The notes under the pieces: generated by a model | The model's input: only the letters and a program-made list of their open reading frames with translations | The model's database searches: none | Told to the model about the DNA's origin: nothing | Part shown: piece after piece, positions 1 through 7,932 of the stretch | Numbering within the stretch: the stretch's first letter is position 1 | Layout of the letters: each line of letters starts with the position of its first letter | Assembly (NCBI RefSeq): GCF_019400745.1 | Contig: NZ_WJIB01000015.1 | Coordinates: 62,001 to 126,000 of the forward strand | Source of the DNA: Cohnella sp. CFH 77786 | Lineage (GTDB): Bacteria > Bacillota > Bacilli > Paenibacillales > Paenibacillaceae | Direction: 5' to 3' | DNA: 64,000 nucleotides | Made by a program: the position numbers and the translations under genes

Positions 1-169
1 TCGTCGTCCTTCCGTCCCCGGAGTGGGTCGAAGAAACGGCCAGCGTTCGGATGGGCTGATCGATCGCCGCGAATTGCACGTTGGTTCGGAGCGTCCGATA
101 GGTTTCGGATACGGGAGAAGAAGGGTTAAACTGGGCGACCAGCTTCGGTTTAATGGTTTGCCGTGACAT
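1..169 (-). CDS. CpsD/YwqD-type tyrosine kinase, N-terminal fragment cut by window edge
   Basis: The first 56 codons are visible, beginning MSRQTIKPKLVAQFNP. The segment SETYRTLRTNVQFA is the usual entry to bacterial tyrosine (BY) kinases that partner Wzz/YveK proteins and control capsule or EPS chain length. The ATG lies inside the last codons of the upstream Wzz gene, a 20-base overlap that implies translational coupling. The P-loop region reads SSTHSGDGRTT, so the Walker A lysine normally seen in GEGKST is an arginine here. Whether the enzyme is active cannot be judged from the fragment. Family assignment is firm because of sequence and gene order. Confidence 0.85.
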   Translation of the reverse strand, partial: MSRQTIKPKLVAQFNPSSPVSETYRTLRTNVQFAAIDQPIRTLAVSSTHSGDGRTT

Positions 170-911
170 AGGTTTGTTCACCTGCTTTATGCGAAGGTTG
201 GGACGGTTTGCTCGCGGCCGACTCCTTGAGCCGGAGATCGGCGGCCCGGATAAAACGGACCCGGGCAAAGACGGGGAGACCTAGAATCCGTTCCACATCC
301 GCTTCAGACTTGTATGTATCGTCCAAATAATCGAGCAGAAACGCCAAACCTGCGGACAATACGGCCGATACCACGACGGCGATGACGATGTTGACGATCG
401 GACTCGGAGACAGGTCATCGGGAACGTCGTTCGGATCGGCCTCGTTCAGCAAGGTCACGTTATTCACCTTCATAATGGCCGGAATTTCGTTCTTGAACGT
501 CATGGCGATGGCGTTCGCGATTCGGACCGCGTTGCGGTAGTCGCTGTCCGTCGCGCGAATCGTCATCACCTGGGAATTCGGGACGGATTCAATCTGCACC
601 TTGCCGGACAGATCTTTTCCGGCCAAGCCAAGGTCGGGAATCGAGGCGGCCGCTTTGTTCAGAATCGCCTTGGAAACGATGATCTCTTTATAGGAATCCA
701 TGAGCGCGATGTTCGTACTGATGGTACTCATGTCCAAAGTTGCTCCGTCCTTGCCTTCGTTCCCGTTAATCAGCAAATCCGCCTGCGCTTGGTACGACGG
801 AGTCATCCCGTACACGCTGAAAACGCCCGCCAGAACGGATCCGATCGCCATTATCCCTAACATCATCCACATCCGTCTGCGTAAAACTTGGAAAGCACTG
901 TACATTTCCAT
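150..911 (-). CDS. Wzz/YveK-type chain-length determinant (EPS co-polymerase), copy 1
   Basis: A 253-residue inner-membrane protein with a transmembrane helix near residues 13-34 and a second near 178-200, enclosing an extracytoplasmic domain (Wzz family), then a cytoplasmic tail that would contact the BY-kinase encoded next. The ATG at 911 (MEMYSAFQVL) is chosen because GGAGG lies 8 bases upstream; longer in-frame starts have no such site. The gene is transcribed leftward from a promoter with the GATAC operator (933-989). A second, divergent Wzz lies at 37,467-38,225, so the locus may control two polymers. Confidence 0.88.
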   Translation of the reverse strand: MEMYSAFQVLRRRMWMMLGIMAIGSVLAGVFSVYGMTPSYQAQADLLINGNEGKDGATLDMSTISTNIALMDSYKEIIVSKAILNKAAASIPDLGLAGKDLSGKVQIESVPNSQVMTIRATDSDYRNAVRIANAIAMTFKNEIPAIMKVNNVTLLNEADPNDVPDDLSPSPIVNIVIAVVVSAVLSAGLAFLLDYLDDTYKSEADVERILGLPVFARVRFIRAADLRLKESAASKPSQPSHKAGEQTYVTANH

Positions 912-932
912 CCGTTGAACCTCCGTTGACAT

Positions 933-989
933 GATCCGGAATGTATCAATCCTTACGTCCACTATATGTTACAATCTGTATCATGTCAA
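933..989 (-). promoter_or_regulatory. EPS-type promoter with two GATAC operators, upstream of wzz copy 1
   Basis: On the minus strand: TTGACA (984-989), a 17-bp spacer (967-983) and TATAGT (961-966). The 15-bp operator GTTACAATCTGTATC (plus strand, 968-982) fills the spacer with one base free on each side. A second, imperfect operator GATCCGGAATGTATC lies downstream of the -10 at 933-947; the two centres are 35 bp apart. Binding at either site should block RNA polymerase (inference). Confidence 0.8.
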
Positions 990-996
990 CATGTAT

Positions 997-2652
997 TTAC
1001 AGTCCCATACCGTGAACGGGCGTAATCGTCACGCTTGCGGATTCTACATCCGCGCGCGGGCAGTTGAAGACGATCGTCACCTTCGTATTCGTATAAGACT
1101 GAGGCTGATCGGAGCTCCCTGTAAGGCCCGTTCCCCAGTGAACGGATGTGACGTTGCAGTTATCCCTGAAATCATGCCCGCCGCCGAAGCTGTCCTTGAC
1201 CGAAAATCCGAGCCGTTTGACGACGCCTGAACCCGCATTGCCGCCCACGCAGGTGACGAGCGCCATCGAAAGACACTTGAATCCCGTGCTCGGTTCGCTC
1301 CCCGGCGCAGAGGTGATCACCCACATCGCGAAGCCAAGCTGCCGGTGCTCTTGCTCGTTCTGCCCGGTCAGCTGCTGAATGTCGACCGTCACTTTGGCTT
1401 TCCCCGTTCCGGCCGCCTCGGGCTGCAGCGGCCGCCCGCTGAAGCCGAACGTTCTGCGGAACCGGCGGTCCCCGGTATCATAAAAGCGGTCCAATCGGGG
1501 ATCGATGCGGTCGTAAGCCGGATTATGGATGACGGAATCGTCGAAATCGATGCTGATGTAGGGCGTATAGGGAATCGAGCCGGGATTGAACGAGCGATCG
1601 CACGACACGATGCCGTTCACCAAATCTTTAAAACCGAAGCAGTTGCGGATGCTGATCCGATTCGGCAAGTCGAACAGGACGATGTTCGAATCCCGCGCCG
1701 TTCCCGCGGAGGCGACCAGGGAGTTCTGGATGACGATCAGGTTGCCTTCATTGCGCGCCAATTCCAGGTCGGCGCCCGCGTAATTGAAGACGATCGGATA
1801 ACCGCCGCCGCCCTCCCCTCCGAAGCGGGCGCCGTCGATGAAGAGGCCGTGCTGGCCGACCGTTTTTTCGTAATTGTCGATCCACCGGGGGTCCGCTCCC
1901 GCCTGCGGAGCGAGCGGCACGAACACCCCGCCTTTGATATTCAGATGTCCCTCATTGTAAATCGCCGCGCCGTTCCAACCGCTGTGGGTAATCCAGCAAT
2001 TTTCCAAAGTCGCCATGTCGCAAAAGTTTCTCAAGAACACATCGGTTCTCCAACCCTTGCAATTATTGACGGATAGAACCGTGCTGCGGCTTGCGTCGAA
2101 AGAAACCGTATCCACGCCTGTCCTGCACGAATGGAAATCGAGATTTTCCAATACGATCATGGATACATCGATGTCTCCGGTACTCAGTTCCAAGGCGGTC
2201 GAGTAGCCGACGAACGTCAAGTTTCTAGCCTCGAATTGTCCCGCCTCTCCCGCCGCGGTAAAACACTTATACGACTTGTTCGGGTTAGAGGCAATGAGCA
2301 AGGCGCGCCCCTCGCCTTCGAGAACGATGCCCTTGTAGAGCGGAATCGGCGAGCTTGTCCGATAGAAGGCCGACTTGAAAAACACTGTCGTCTTGGATTC
2401 GTAGTAAAGGCTCTTTCCGACGCTATTGCTTCCCACTTTCATGTTTCGGGCATATTCGATCGCGCGGCGGATCCGTCCGGTATCGTCCGTTTCCCCGGTC
2501 AATCTCGGAAAGTCCTCTACGCTGACGCCTCCGGGCGTTTTTGCCATGGCCGGTTTGTTCAGCATGCCTCCGGACAATAGACCGACTCCTGCGGCGATGA
2601 GCCCGAACAGAAACTTCTTTCTTCCGATTTTCGGCCCTGTTTGGTGATCCAT
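997..2652 (-). CDS. Secreted right-handed beta-helix protein (pectate-lyase-like superfamily)
   Basis: A 551-residue protein. The ATG at 2652 has AGGAGG 6 bases upstream. The N-terminus (RKKFLFGLIAAGVGLLSG, ending AMA) looks like a Sec signal peptide; there is no clear twin-arginine pair. Residues from about 45 carry the DDTGRIRRAIEYAR entry motif common to Pectate_lyase_3/GH28-related beta-helix proteins, followed by parallel beta-helix coils. The last 150 or so residues form a separate cysteine-containing domain. It is very similar to the neighbouring protein at 2,824-4,431. Likely role: lyase, hydrolase or epimerase acting on secreted polysaccharide (inference; no catalytic residues recognised). 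It is controlled by its own GATAC-operator promoter. Confidence 0.75.
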   Translation of the reverse strand: MDHQTGPKIGRKKFLFGLIAAGVGLLSGGMLNKPAMAKTPGGVSVEDFPRLTGETDDTGRIRRAIEYARNMKVGSNSVGKSLYYESKTTVFFKSAFYRTSSPIPLYKGIVLEGEGRALLIASNPNKSYKCFTAAGEAGQFEARNLTFVGYSTALELSTGDIDVSMIVLENLDFHSCRTGVDTVSFDASRSTVLSVNNCKGWRTDVFLRNFCDMATLENCWITHSGWNGAAIYNEGHLNIKGGVFVPLAPQAGADPRWIDNYEKTVGQHGLFIDGARFGGEGGGGYPIVFNYAGADLELARNEGNLIVIQNSLVASAGTARDSNIVLFDLPNRISIRNCFGFKDLVNGIVSCDRSFNPGSIPYTPYISIDFDDSVIHNPAYDRIDPRLDRFYDTGDRRFRRTFGFSGRPLQPEAAGTGKAKVTVDIQQLTGQNEQEHRQLGFAMWVITSAPGSEPSTGFKCLSMALVTCVGGNAGSGVVKRLGFSVKDSFGGGHDFRDNCNVTSVHWGTGLTGSSDQPQSYTNTKVTIVFNCPRADVESASVTITPVHGMGL

Positions 2653-2680
2653 GGTACCCTCCTGACAAATGTTTACTTGA

Positions 2681-2709
2681 ATGATACATTTAGTATCATT
2701 CTTAGTCAA
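2681..2709 (-). promoter_or_regulatory. EPS-type promoter with GATAC operator over the -10, upstream of beta-helix gene
   Basis: Minus strand: TTGACT (2704-2709), a 17-bp spacer (2687-2703) and TATCAT (2681-2686). The perfect palindrome GATACATTTAGTATC at 2683-2697 overlaps the -10 box rather than being centred in the spacer. No convincing second operator was found. Confidence 0.75.
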
Positions 2710-2750
2710 TGTTGTCACCCTCCGTGTGTTCTCCTGTTTTCCTAATAGAC

Positions 2751-2788
2751 AAAAAAGGAAAGACGATCCGTGAGCGAATCGCCTTTCC
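2751..2788 (-). terminator. Rho-independent terminator after the 2,824-4,431 gene
   Basis: Minus strand: GGAAAG-x-CGAT stem pairing across 2757-2788, followed by a run of T (plus-strand A-run 2751-2756). It sits between the stop of the upstream beta-helix gene and the promoter of the downstream one, so the two paralogues are separate transcription units. Confidence 0.8.
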
Positions 2789-2823
2789 TTGCGGCCTTGT
2801 TGACCTCGTTCACGTACCGCCTT

Positions 2824-4431
2824 CTATAACCCTAAGCCATGAACGGGCGTAATCGTCACGCTCGCGGATTGAACATCCGTACGCGGGCAGTTGAAGACAA
2901 TGGTCACCTTCGTATTCGCAGAAGCCTTCGGCTGGTCGACGCTTCCCGTGTTGCCCGTTCCCCAATGAACGGATGTCACGTTGCAGTTATCCGCGAACGA
3001 GTTTCCCCCCGTAAAGGTGTCTTTGACCGAAAAGGCGAGCCGCTTCACGACGCCTGCGCCCGCATTGCCGCCGACGCAAGTGACTAGCGCCATTGAGAGG
3101 CACTTGAAACCCGTATCCGGTGAACTGCCCGGAGCCGAGGTGACCACCCACATCGCGAAGCCAAGCTGCCGATGCTCCTCCGCGTTCTGTCCGGTTAATT
3201 GCTGGATGTCGACCGTCACTTTCGCTTTCCCCGTTCCGGCTGCCACAGGCTGCATCTGTCGCCCGCTAAAGCCGAACGTTCTGCGGAACCGGCGATCCCC
3301 GGTCTCGTAAAAACGGTCCAATCGGGGATCTATTCGCCTGTAAGCCGGATTATGAAAGACTGAATCGTCGAAATCGATGCTGATGTAAGGCGAGTAGGGA
3401 ATCGTATCGGGATTAAACGAGGGGTCGCAGGACACAATGCCGTTCAGCAAGTCTTTAAAACCGAAACAGTTGCGGATGCTGATCCGGTTCGGCAGGTTAA
3501 ACAGGACGATAGTGGAGTCCCGCGCCGTTCCCACGGATACGAGAAGCGAGTTCTGAATCGTGATCAGGTTGCCCTCGTTTCGCGCCAGATTCAGGTCCGC
3601 GCCCGCGTAGTTAAAGACGATCGGATATCCGCCGCCGCCCTCTCCGCCGAAGCGCGCGCCGTCGATGAAGAGGCCATGCTGCCCGGCCGTATTCTCATAA
3701 TTGTCGATCCATCGGGGGTCCGCTCCCGTCTGCGGCGTGAGCGGTACGAACACTCCGCCCTTGATGTTCAAATGTCCTTCATTGTAAATCGCCGCGCCAT
3801 TCCATCCGCTGTGGGTGATCCAGCAATCCTCCACCGTCGCCATATCGCAAAAATTCTTCAAAAATACGTCGGTTCTCCAACTCCTGCAATTGGAAATCGA
3901 TAATACCGTGCTGCGGCTGGCGGTAAACGAGACCGTATCCACCCCTGTCTTGCACATATGGAAATCGAGGTTTTCTAGATCGATCATGGAGACGTCTACG
4001 TTTCCGGTACTCAGCTCCAAGGCGGTCGAGTAACCGATAAACGTCAGGTTCCTGGCCTCGAACTGCCCTGCCTCTCCCGCGGCCGTAAAACACTTGAACG
4101 ACTGGTTCGGATTGACGGCAAGCAGCAGCGCACGCCCTTCGCCTTCGAGAGCGACTCCTTTATAGAGCGGAATCGGCGCGCTTGTACGATAGAAGGCCGA
4201 CTTAAAAATCACTTTCGTTTTGGATTCGTAGTAGAGACTGTTGCCGACGCTGTTGCTTCCTACTTTCAAATCCCTGGCGTATTCGATCGCGCGCCGGATG
4301 CGTCCGGTATCGTCCGCTTCGCCCTCCAATCTCGGGAAATCCTCGACGATGACGCCTACGGCTTCCTTTAAGGCCTCGAACGATCCCGGGACTGCCGAAA
4401 TGGTTGCTTTTTCTTCTTTAGATCGCGACAC
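2824..4431 (-). CDS. Right-handed beta-helix protein without signal peptide, paralogue of 997-2,652
   Basis: A 535-residue protein nearly collinear with the product of 997-2,652; long blocks are identical by eye. It carries the same beta-helix entry motif (DDTGRIRRAIEYAR) and C-terminal domain ending TITPVHGLGL. Unlike its paralogue it starts MSRSKEEKATISAVPG and has no signal peptide. The start is GTG at 4431 with GGGGAGGGG about 7 bases upstream; this codon lies within the end of a 53-codon ORF, suggesting coupled translation. Duplication followed by loss or replacement of the export signal is the simplest explanation. Function unknown; polysaccharide-active enzyme or structural fibre are possibilities. 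Confidence 0.72.
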   Translation of the reverse strand: MSRSKEEKATISAVPGSFEALKEAVGVIVEDFPRLEGEADDTGRIRRAIEYARDLKVGSNSVGNSLYYESKTKVIFKSAFYRTSAPIPLYKGVALEGEGRALLLAVNPNQSFKCFTAAGEAGQFEARNLTFIGYSTALELSTGNVDVSMIDLENLDFHMCKTGVDTVSFTASRSTVLSISNCRSWRTDVFLKNFCDMATVEDCWITHSGWNGAAIYNEGHLNIKGGVFVPLTPQTGADPRWIDNYENTAGQHGLFIDGARFGGEGGGGYPIVFNYAGADLNLARNEGNLITIQNSLLVSVGTARDSTIVLFNLPNRISIRNCFGFKDLLNGIVSCDPSFNPDTIPYSPYISIDFDDSVFHNPAYRRIDPRLDRFYETGDRRFRRTFGFSGRQMQPVAAGTGKAKVTVDIQQLTGQNAEEHRQLGFAMWVVTSAPGSSPDTGFKCLSMALVTCVGGNAGAGVVKRLAFSVKDTFTGGNSFADNCNVTSVHWGTGNTGSVDQPKASANTKVTIVFNCPRTDVQSASVTITPVHGLGL

Positions 4432-4579
4432 CGCAGATCCCCTCCCCTCTAACCGAACACCCGGGTTCCGATTGGATTACGTTTTGCGCTTCGATTTTTA
4501 GAGCATTGCCGCCTGCAGCTTGTATCGGAATCGGATTGTCGGTGTCTTCCGTAATGTCGCCGCTAATGGTGACTTTCAT
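4418..4579 (-). CDS. Small 53-residue protein coupled to beta-helix gene
   Basis: Unrecognised short ORF, MKVTISGDITEDTDNPIP at its start and CSVRGEGICGVAI at its end. It has a strong site (GGAGGTG, about 8 bases before ATG) and overlaps the next gene's GTG start by 14 bases. There is no membrane segment; two cysteines lie in the C-terminal third. It could be a genuine small partner protein or a leader that delivers ribosomes to the beta-helix gene. It lies downstream of a terminator, so a promoter must lie in 4,580-4,683, but I could not identify a clear one. Confidence 0.5.
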   Translation of the reverse strand: MKVTISGDITEDTDNPIPIQAAGGNALKIEAQNVIQSEPGCSVRGEGICGVAI

Positions 4580-4683
4580 AACGATGACACCTCCGTAAAT
4601 ATTTCTTATTACAAAATATTCAGAGATTCTGGAATTGCTCCCCCTAGTTGTCCCGCTAGGTGAAACCACCTGAGCACAAACAA

Positions 4684-4712
4684 GCCGGGGCCGCGAATCC
4701 CGCGGCTCCGGC
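4684..4712 (-). terminator. Terminator after the aminotransferase operon
   Basis: A 12-bp near-perfect stem (GCCGGGGCCGCG / CGCGGCTCCGGC, one G:T-type mismatch) with a 5-nt loop. On the minus strand it is followed by TTGTTTG. It closes the 7,804-to-4,765 leftward operon. Confidence 0.75.
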
Positions 4713-4764
4713 TGTTGAACGGCGATCGTCAATTCGATTGTTCCATACTGATGTCCGGGAAATC

Positions 4765-6054
4765 TTACCGCACCCTAAACAACGGCTCCAGCGGCTTGCA
4801 GCGCAGGCGCTTCTCCAAATCCCCGCGGATCAGCGCGGTTTCCAGCTCCTGCAGCACTTCGTCATAGGCGAGCAAGAGCCTGGCCGCGTCCTCTTCCGTA
4901 TGAGAATAGCTCATGTTATGGGAGCCGAGGATGAGAATCCCCCTGGCCAGCATCTCCTGCAAGAAGAAGGTTTTGATCTCCCATGAGCTGTACCGCCCGC
5001 TGTCCCGGATGCCCAGGAACGACCAGGCCGGGTTGCCCGAGACGGTCAGCACGGATTCGAGTCCGTAGAGTCCGATCATCGACCGGATGCCGTCCATGAT
5101 CCGGCGTCCCAGGCGTTGGATCGTGCTGACGACGGGGTAGGTCTCAAGCTTGCGCAGCGTAGCGAGCGCGGCGGCCAGGGAGAGCGTCTCCCCTCCGAAC
5201 GTGAACGAGAAGAAGATGTCTTCCATGACCATCATGATTTCGCGTTTCCCGACGATCGCCGAAATCGGGTAACCGTTCCCCATGCCCTTGCCGAACGTGG
5301 CCAAATCCGGCGTCACGCCGAACAGCCGCTGCGCCCCTCCGATGTCGTACCGAAAACCGGTGACCGTCTCGTCGAAAATGAGAACCGTCCCATGCTTGCG
5401 GCACAGGGCCTGGATGCCGTGGAGGAACTCCGGCGTAGGCTCGGTCGTATTCATCGGCTCCAGGATGACCGCGGCGAACTCTGCCGGGTAATCCCGGAAG
5501 AGTTGCTCGAGCGTATCGAGCCGGTTGAAGACGAACGGGTGGGTCAACTCGCGTACGGCCTGGGGAACCCCGAGATGGCGTGCCGTCGATCCGATGTACC
5601 AATCCTGCCAGCCGTGGTACCCGCACACCGCCACGCGCTCCCGCGACGTGTAAGCCCGGGCCAGCCGGACCGCGCCGGCCGTGGCGTCGGAGCCGTTCTT
5701 GCCGAACCGGACCATCTCCGCGCACGGGATCAGCTCCGTCAGCTTCTCCGCCACCTGCATTTCGAGCCGGTGCGGCAGGCTGAAGGAGACGCCGCTCTCC
5801 ATCTGCCGTTTGACCGCCTCGTCGACGTCGGGATCGCGGTATCCGAGCAGAACGGCGCCCAGGCCGTTCACGAAATCGATGTACTCGTTTCCGTCCGCGT
5901 CCCACACCCGGCTGCCGAGCCCTTTTTCGATGAAATAGGGAGAGACGCCGTACGGATATTGGGTTTTGCTTTTGCTGAACGTTTGGCTGCCGAGCGGAAT
6001 CGTGTGCAAGGCCCGTTCCAGCAGTCTTTCCGATTGGAGGTAACGCGCAGTCAT
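4765..6054 (-). CDS. Class-III, PLP-dependent aminotransferase (glutamate-1-semialdehyde aminotransferase-like)
   Basis: A 429-residue fold-type I aminotransferase resembling HemL and sugar-cluster paralogues of it. Visible features are FDETVTGFRYDIGG (PLP-binding Asp) and TFGKGMGNGYPISA (Schiff-base Lys). The ATG at 6054 is preceded by AGGTGA at ideal spacing; an in-frame GTG lies 9 bases upstream. Genomic context with an aldo-keto reductase and an SpsF-like cytidylyltransferase indicates a role in making an amino-sugar or acidic-sugar precursor for a glycan rather than tetrapyrrole synthesis (inference from context). It is the last gene of the operon. Confidence 0.82.
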   Translation of the reverse strand: MTARYLQSERLLERALHTIPLGSQTFSKSKTQYPYGVSPYFIEKGLGSRVWDADGNEYIDFVNGLGAVLLGYRDPDVDEAVKRQMESGVSFSLPHRLEMQVAEKLTELIPCAEMVRFGKNGSDATAGAVRLARAYTSRERVAVCGYHGWQDWYIGSTARHLGVPQAVRELTHPFVFNRLDTLEQLFRDYPAEFAAVILEPMNTTEPTPEFLHGIQALCRKHGTVLIFDETVTGFRYDIGGAQRLFGVTPDLATFGKGMGNGYPISAIVGKREIMMVMEDIFFSFTFGGETLSLAAALATLRKLETYPVVSTIQRLGRRIMDGIRSMIGLYGLESVLTVSGNPAWSFLGIRDSGRYSSWEIKTFFLQEMLARGILILGSHNMSYSHTEEDAARLLLAYDEVLQELETALIRGDLEKRLRCKPLEPLFRVR

Positions 6055-6093
6055 CGGATTCACCTGATTTCTTGGGATAGGATGGGGAAGAAC

Positions 6094-6984
6094 TTACAGC
6101 TTCCATTGAGACGGATTCAGCAGGCCGGGGTCATGGGCGGCGAAGGGCGCGAAGTCGGTTGCGCGTCCCCCGCCCCCGCCGTCCAAAGCGCGTACAAGCT
6201 GGAGAAGCTGGGCGCGGTCGTTGACCCCGCAGACGATCGTATCCACTTCCGACAACCCGTTCACGTAAGTTAAAGCCGCTTCCACCGGGTCGATTCCCCG
6301 GCGGCGGAGAAACAGCCGGTACCCTTCCAGGTGCGGGGCGTACGGGCGGAAATAGGCGGGCACTTCTTCCTCGTTCATCAGCAGCAGGCCTTGCAGGAAC
6401 ACCGACCTGGCGTGCACTTCCACGCCTCGCGCCTTGCATGCCGCGAGAGCGCCGCTGCGGACCAGCCGCTGGTCGAAAATATTGACGGGAGCCTGCAGCA
6501 GCTGTATCGGATAGCGCTCCGTCAGCCCCGCGACATCGTCCTCGGCATAGACGGACACGCCGACCTTCTCCACTCGTCCCCTGCGCCGGCACTCGAGCAG
6601 CCATTCCATGACCTCGCCGCTCCGCGGCGACAGCAGGTCACCCGCCCGATGCAGCAGCAAACCGTATACGGAAGGCTGGCGGAGCCGGGAGAGAGACCGT
6701 TCCAGCATGCGGTCGGCCGACGCCGGATCGAACGTTCCGTCTTCTCGCAAGAGCGACGGCACCTTCGTCACGATGTCGAAGCCGTGCGACCGAGGGAGCT
6801 GACTGCCGAGCACCTCCTCGCTCTCCCCGTAGATGACGGCCGTGTCGAGCACCCGGATCCCGCGCTCCGCAGCCGCTTCGAGAATGGCCCGGACTTCGCC
6901 CGGAGCCGTCTGCCCTTGCCGGTTGGATACGCCGTACGGCATGCCGAATTGCACGGTGCCGAGTCCCAGCTTCGTTCGATTCAT
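6094..6984 (-). CDS. Aldo/keto reductase
   Basis: A 296-residue (alpha/beta)8 barrel NAD(P)H oxidoreductase. The N-terminal GLGTVQFGMPYGV, DTAVIYGESE (Asp and Tyr of the tetrad), a following TKVP lysine and LLHRA histidine fit the AKR family. The ATG has GGAGAGG upstream. It lies between an SpsF-like cytidylyltransferase and a class-III aminotransferase; this trio is typical of sugar-nucleotide clusters, where such an AKR would reduce or oxidise a keto-sugar intermediate. The substrate is unknown. Confidence 0.85.
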   Translation of the reverse strand: MNRTKLGLGTVQFGMPYGVSNRQGQTAPGEVRAILEAAAERGIRVLDTAVIYGESEEVLGSQLPRSHGFDIVTKVPSLLREDGTFDPASADRMLERSLSRLRQPSVYGLLLHRAGDLLSPRSGEVMEWLLECRRRGRVEKVGVSVYAEDDVAGLTERYPIQLLQAPVNIFDQRLVRSGALAACKARGVEVHARSVFLQGLLLMNEEEVPAYFRPYAPHLEGYRLFLRRRGIDPVEAALTYVNGLSEVDTIVCGVNDRAQLLQLVRALDGGGGGRATDFAPFAAHDPGLLNPSQWKL

Positions 6985-7027
6985 GGGGGCCTCTCCTTCA
7001 ATAGAAGATACGAGCTCGTGGAAACGC

Positions 7028-7804
7028 TTATCGAACCTTGCGGTCCGCCTGCAGCGACCGCAGCGCTCCTTCGTTGCGGACGATGCCTTCGTTCACCGCC
7101 GTCAAATCCGAATTCCGTTCGAGGAGACCGAGCCATCCGCGGAACGCGACTTGCTTGGGCTCCATGCCCTCTTCGGCCGCCAGGCGGACGAGCGAGGACA
7201 GGAACGCCCAGTCCTTCTCTTCGTCCAGCGTCCATCGGTGATGCGAATAATCAAGGTCGCTCCGGACATGGTCCTGCGGAAACAGCTCCGGATGATTCCG
7301 CATGAACGGCGTGACATGCTCCCGCTCGGACGACCATTCGGCTTGCCGCCAAGCCTGGTACAGCGCCTCGAGCGTAAACACCTCGACATCAAGCCCGTCC
7401 GGATAAGTCGGAGGCTGGATGTTGGAGACATACCGGAGCTCCGGCTGCCCGTCCAAGAACTTCCGGACCGTCTCGTCCACCAGCTCCGGATCGATCAGCG
7501 GGCAATCCCCGGTCACGCGGACGACGGCGTCGGTACGGACGGCCCTTGCGGCCCGGTAATAACGATCCAGCACGTCGTGTTCGCTGCCGCGGAAGACATG
7601 GATGCCCAGCCGGTTCAACTTATCCGCCAGCACGTCGTCGGATGGGGAATCCCCGGTCGCGACCACGATCTCGTCCAGCAGCTTGCAGCGGGACAGCCGC
7701 TCGCAGATCCACGCAATGACCGGCGTCCCGCCGAGTTCCCGCAGCACTTTGCCCGGCAACCGGGTAGAGCCCATGCGCGCCTGCACGATGGCGGCGATTC
7801 TCAT
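7028..7804 (-). CDS. SpsF-like cytidylyltransferase (CMP-sugar activating)
   Basis: A 258-residue nucleotidyltransferase that begins MRIAAIVQARMGSTRLPGKV, the hallmark of the SpsF/CMP-KDO synthetase-like family used in spore-coat polysaccharide and flagellin-glycan pathways. TGDCPLIDPELVD supplies the metal-binding acidic residues. It would activate a sugar acid with CTP (family inference; substrate unknown). The start is ATG at 7804 with GGGAGG 8 bases upstream. It is the first gene of a three-gene leftward operon whose promoter shares an operator with the divergent 7,933 operon. Confidence 0.82.
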   Translation of the reverse strand: MRIAAIVQARMGSTRLPGKVLRELGGTPVIAWICERLSRCKLLDEIVVATGDSPSDDVLADKLNRLGIHVFRGSEHDVLDRYYRAARAVRTDAVVRVTGDCPLIDPELVDETVRKFLDGQPELRYVSNIQPPTYPDGLDVEVFTLEALYQAWRQAEWSSEREHVTPFMRNHPELFPQDHVRSDLDYSHHRWTLDEEKDWAFLSSLVRLAAEEGMEPKQVAFRGWLGLLERNSDLTAVNEGIVRNEGALRSLQADRKVR

Positions 7805-7835
7805 TTCGTCTGCCTCCCGTAACCCGAAAAGTGGA

Positions 7836-7891
7836 TTGACTCGCGTCAGAGATTAGTATAAAGTAAATGCAGGAATGATACAATATGTAAC
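7836..7891. promoter_or_regulatory. Divergent promoters sharing one GATAC operator
   Basis: Operator GATACAATATGTAAC at 7877-7891. The leftward promoter is TTGTAT (minus, 7878-7883), 17 bp, TATACT (7855-7860); the operator overlaps its -35. The rightward promoter is TTGACT (7836-7841), 17 bp, TAAAGT (7859-7864); the operator lies just downstream, near the expected start point. One bound repressor could therefore silence both operons. Confidence 0.65.
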
Positions 7892-7932
7892 ACATTTGAT
7901 GAAAAAAGTATACTAAATGGAGCGTGACGGCG

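Noticed and set aside
997-4431. Phage tail-spike genes and hence a prophage
   Set aside because: Beta-helix proteins occur in tail spikes, but no other phage genes (capsid, portal, terminase, integrase, lysis) are in the window and the neighbours are EPS genes.
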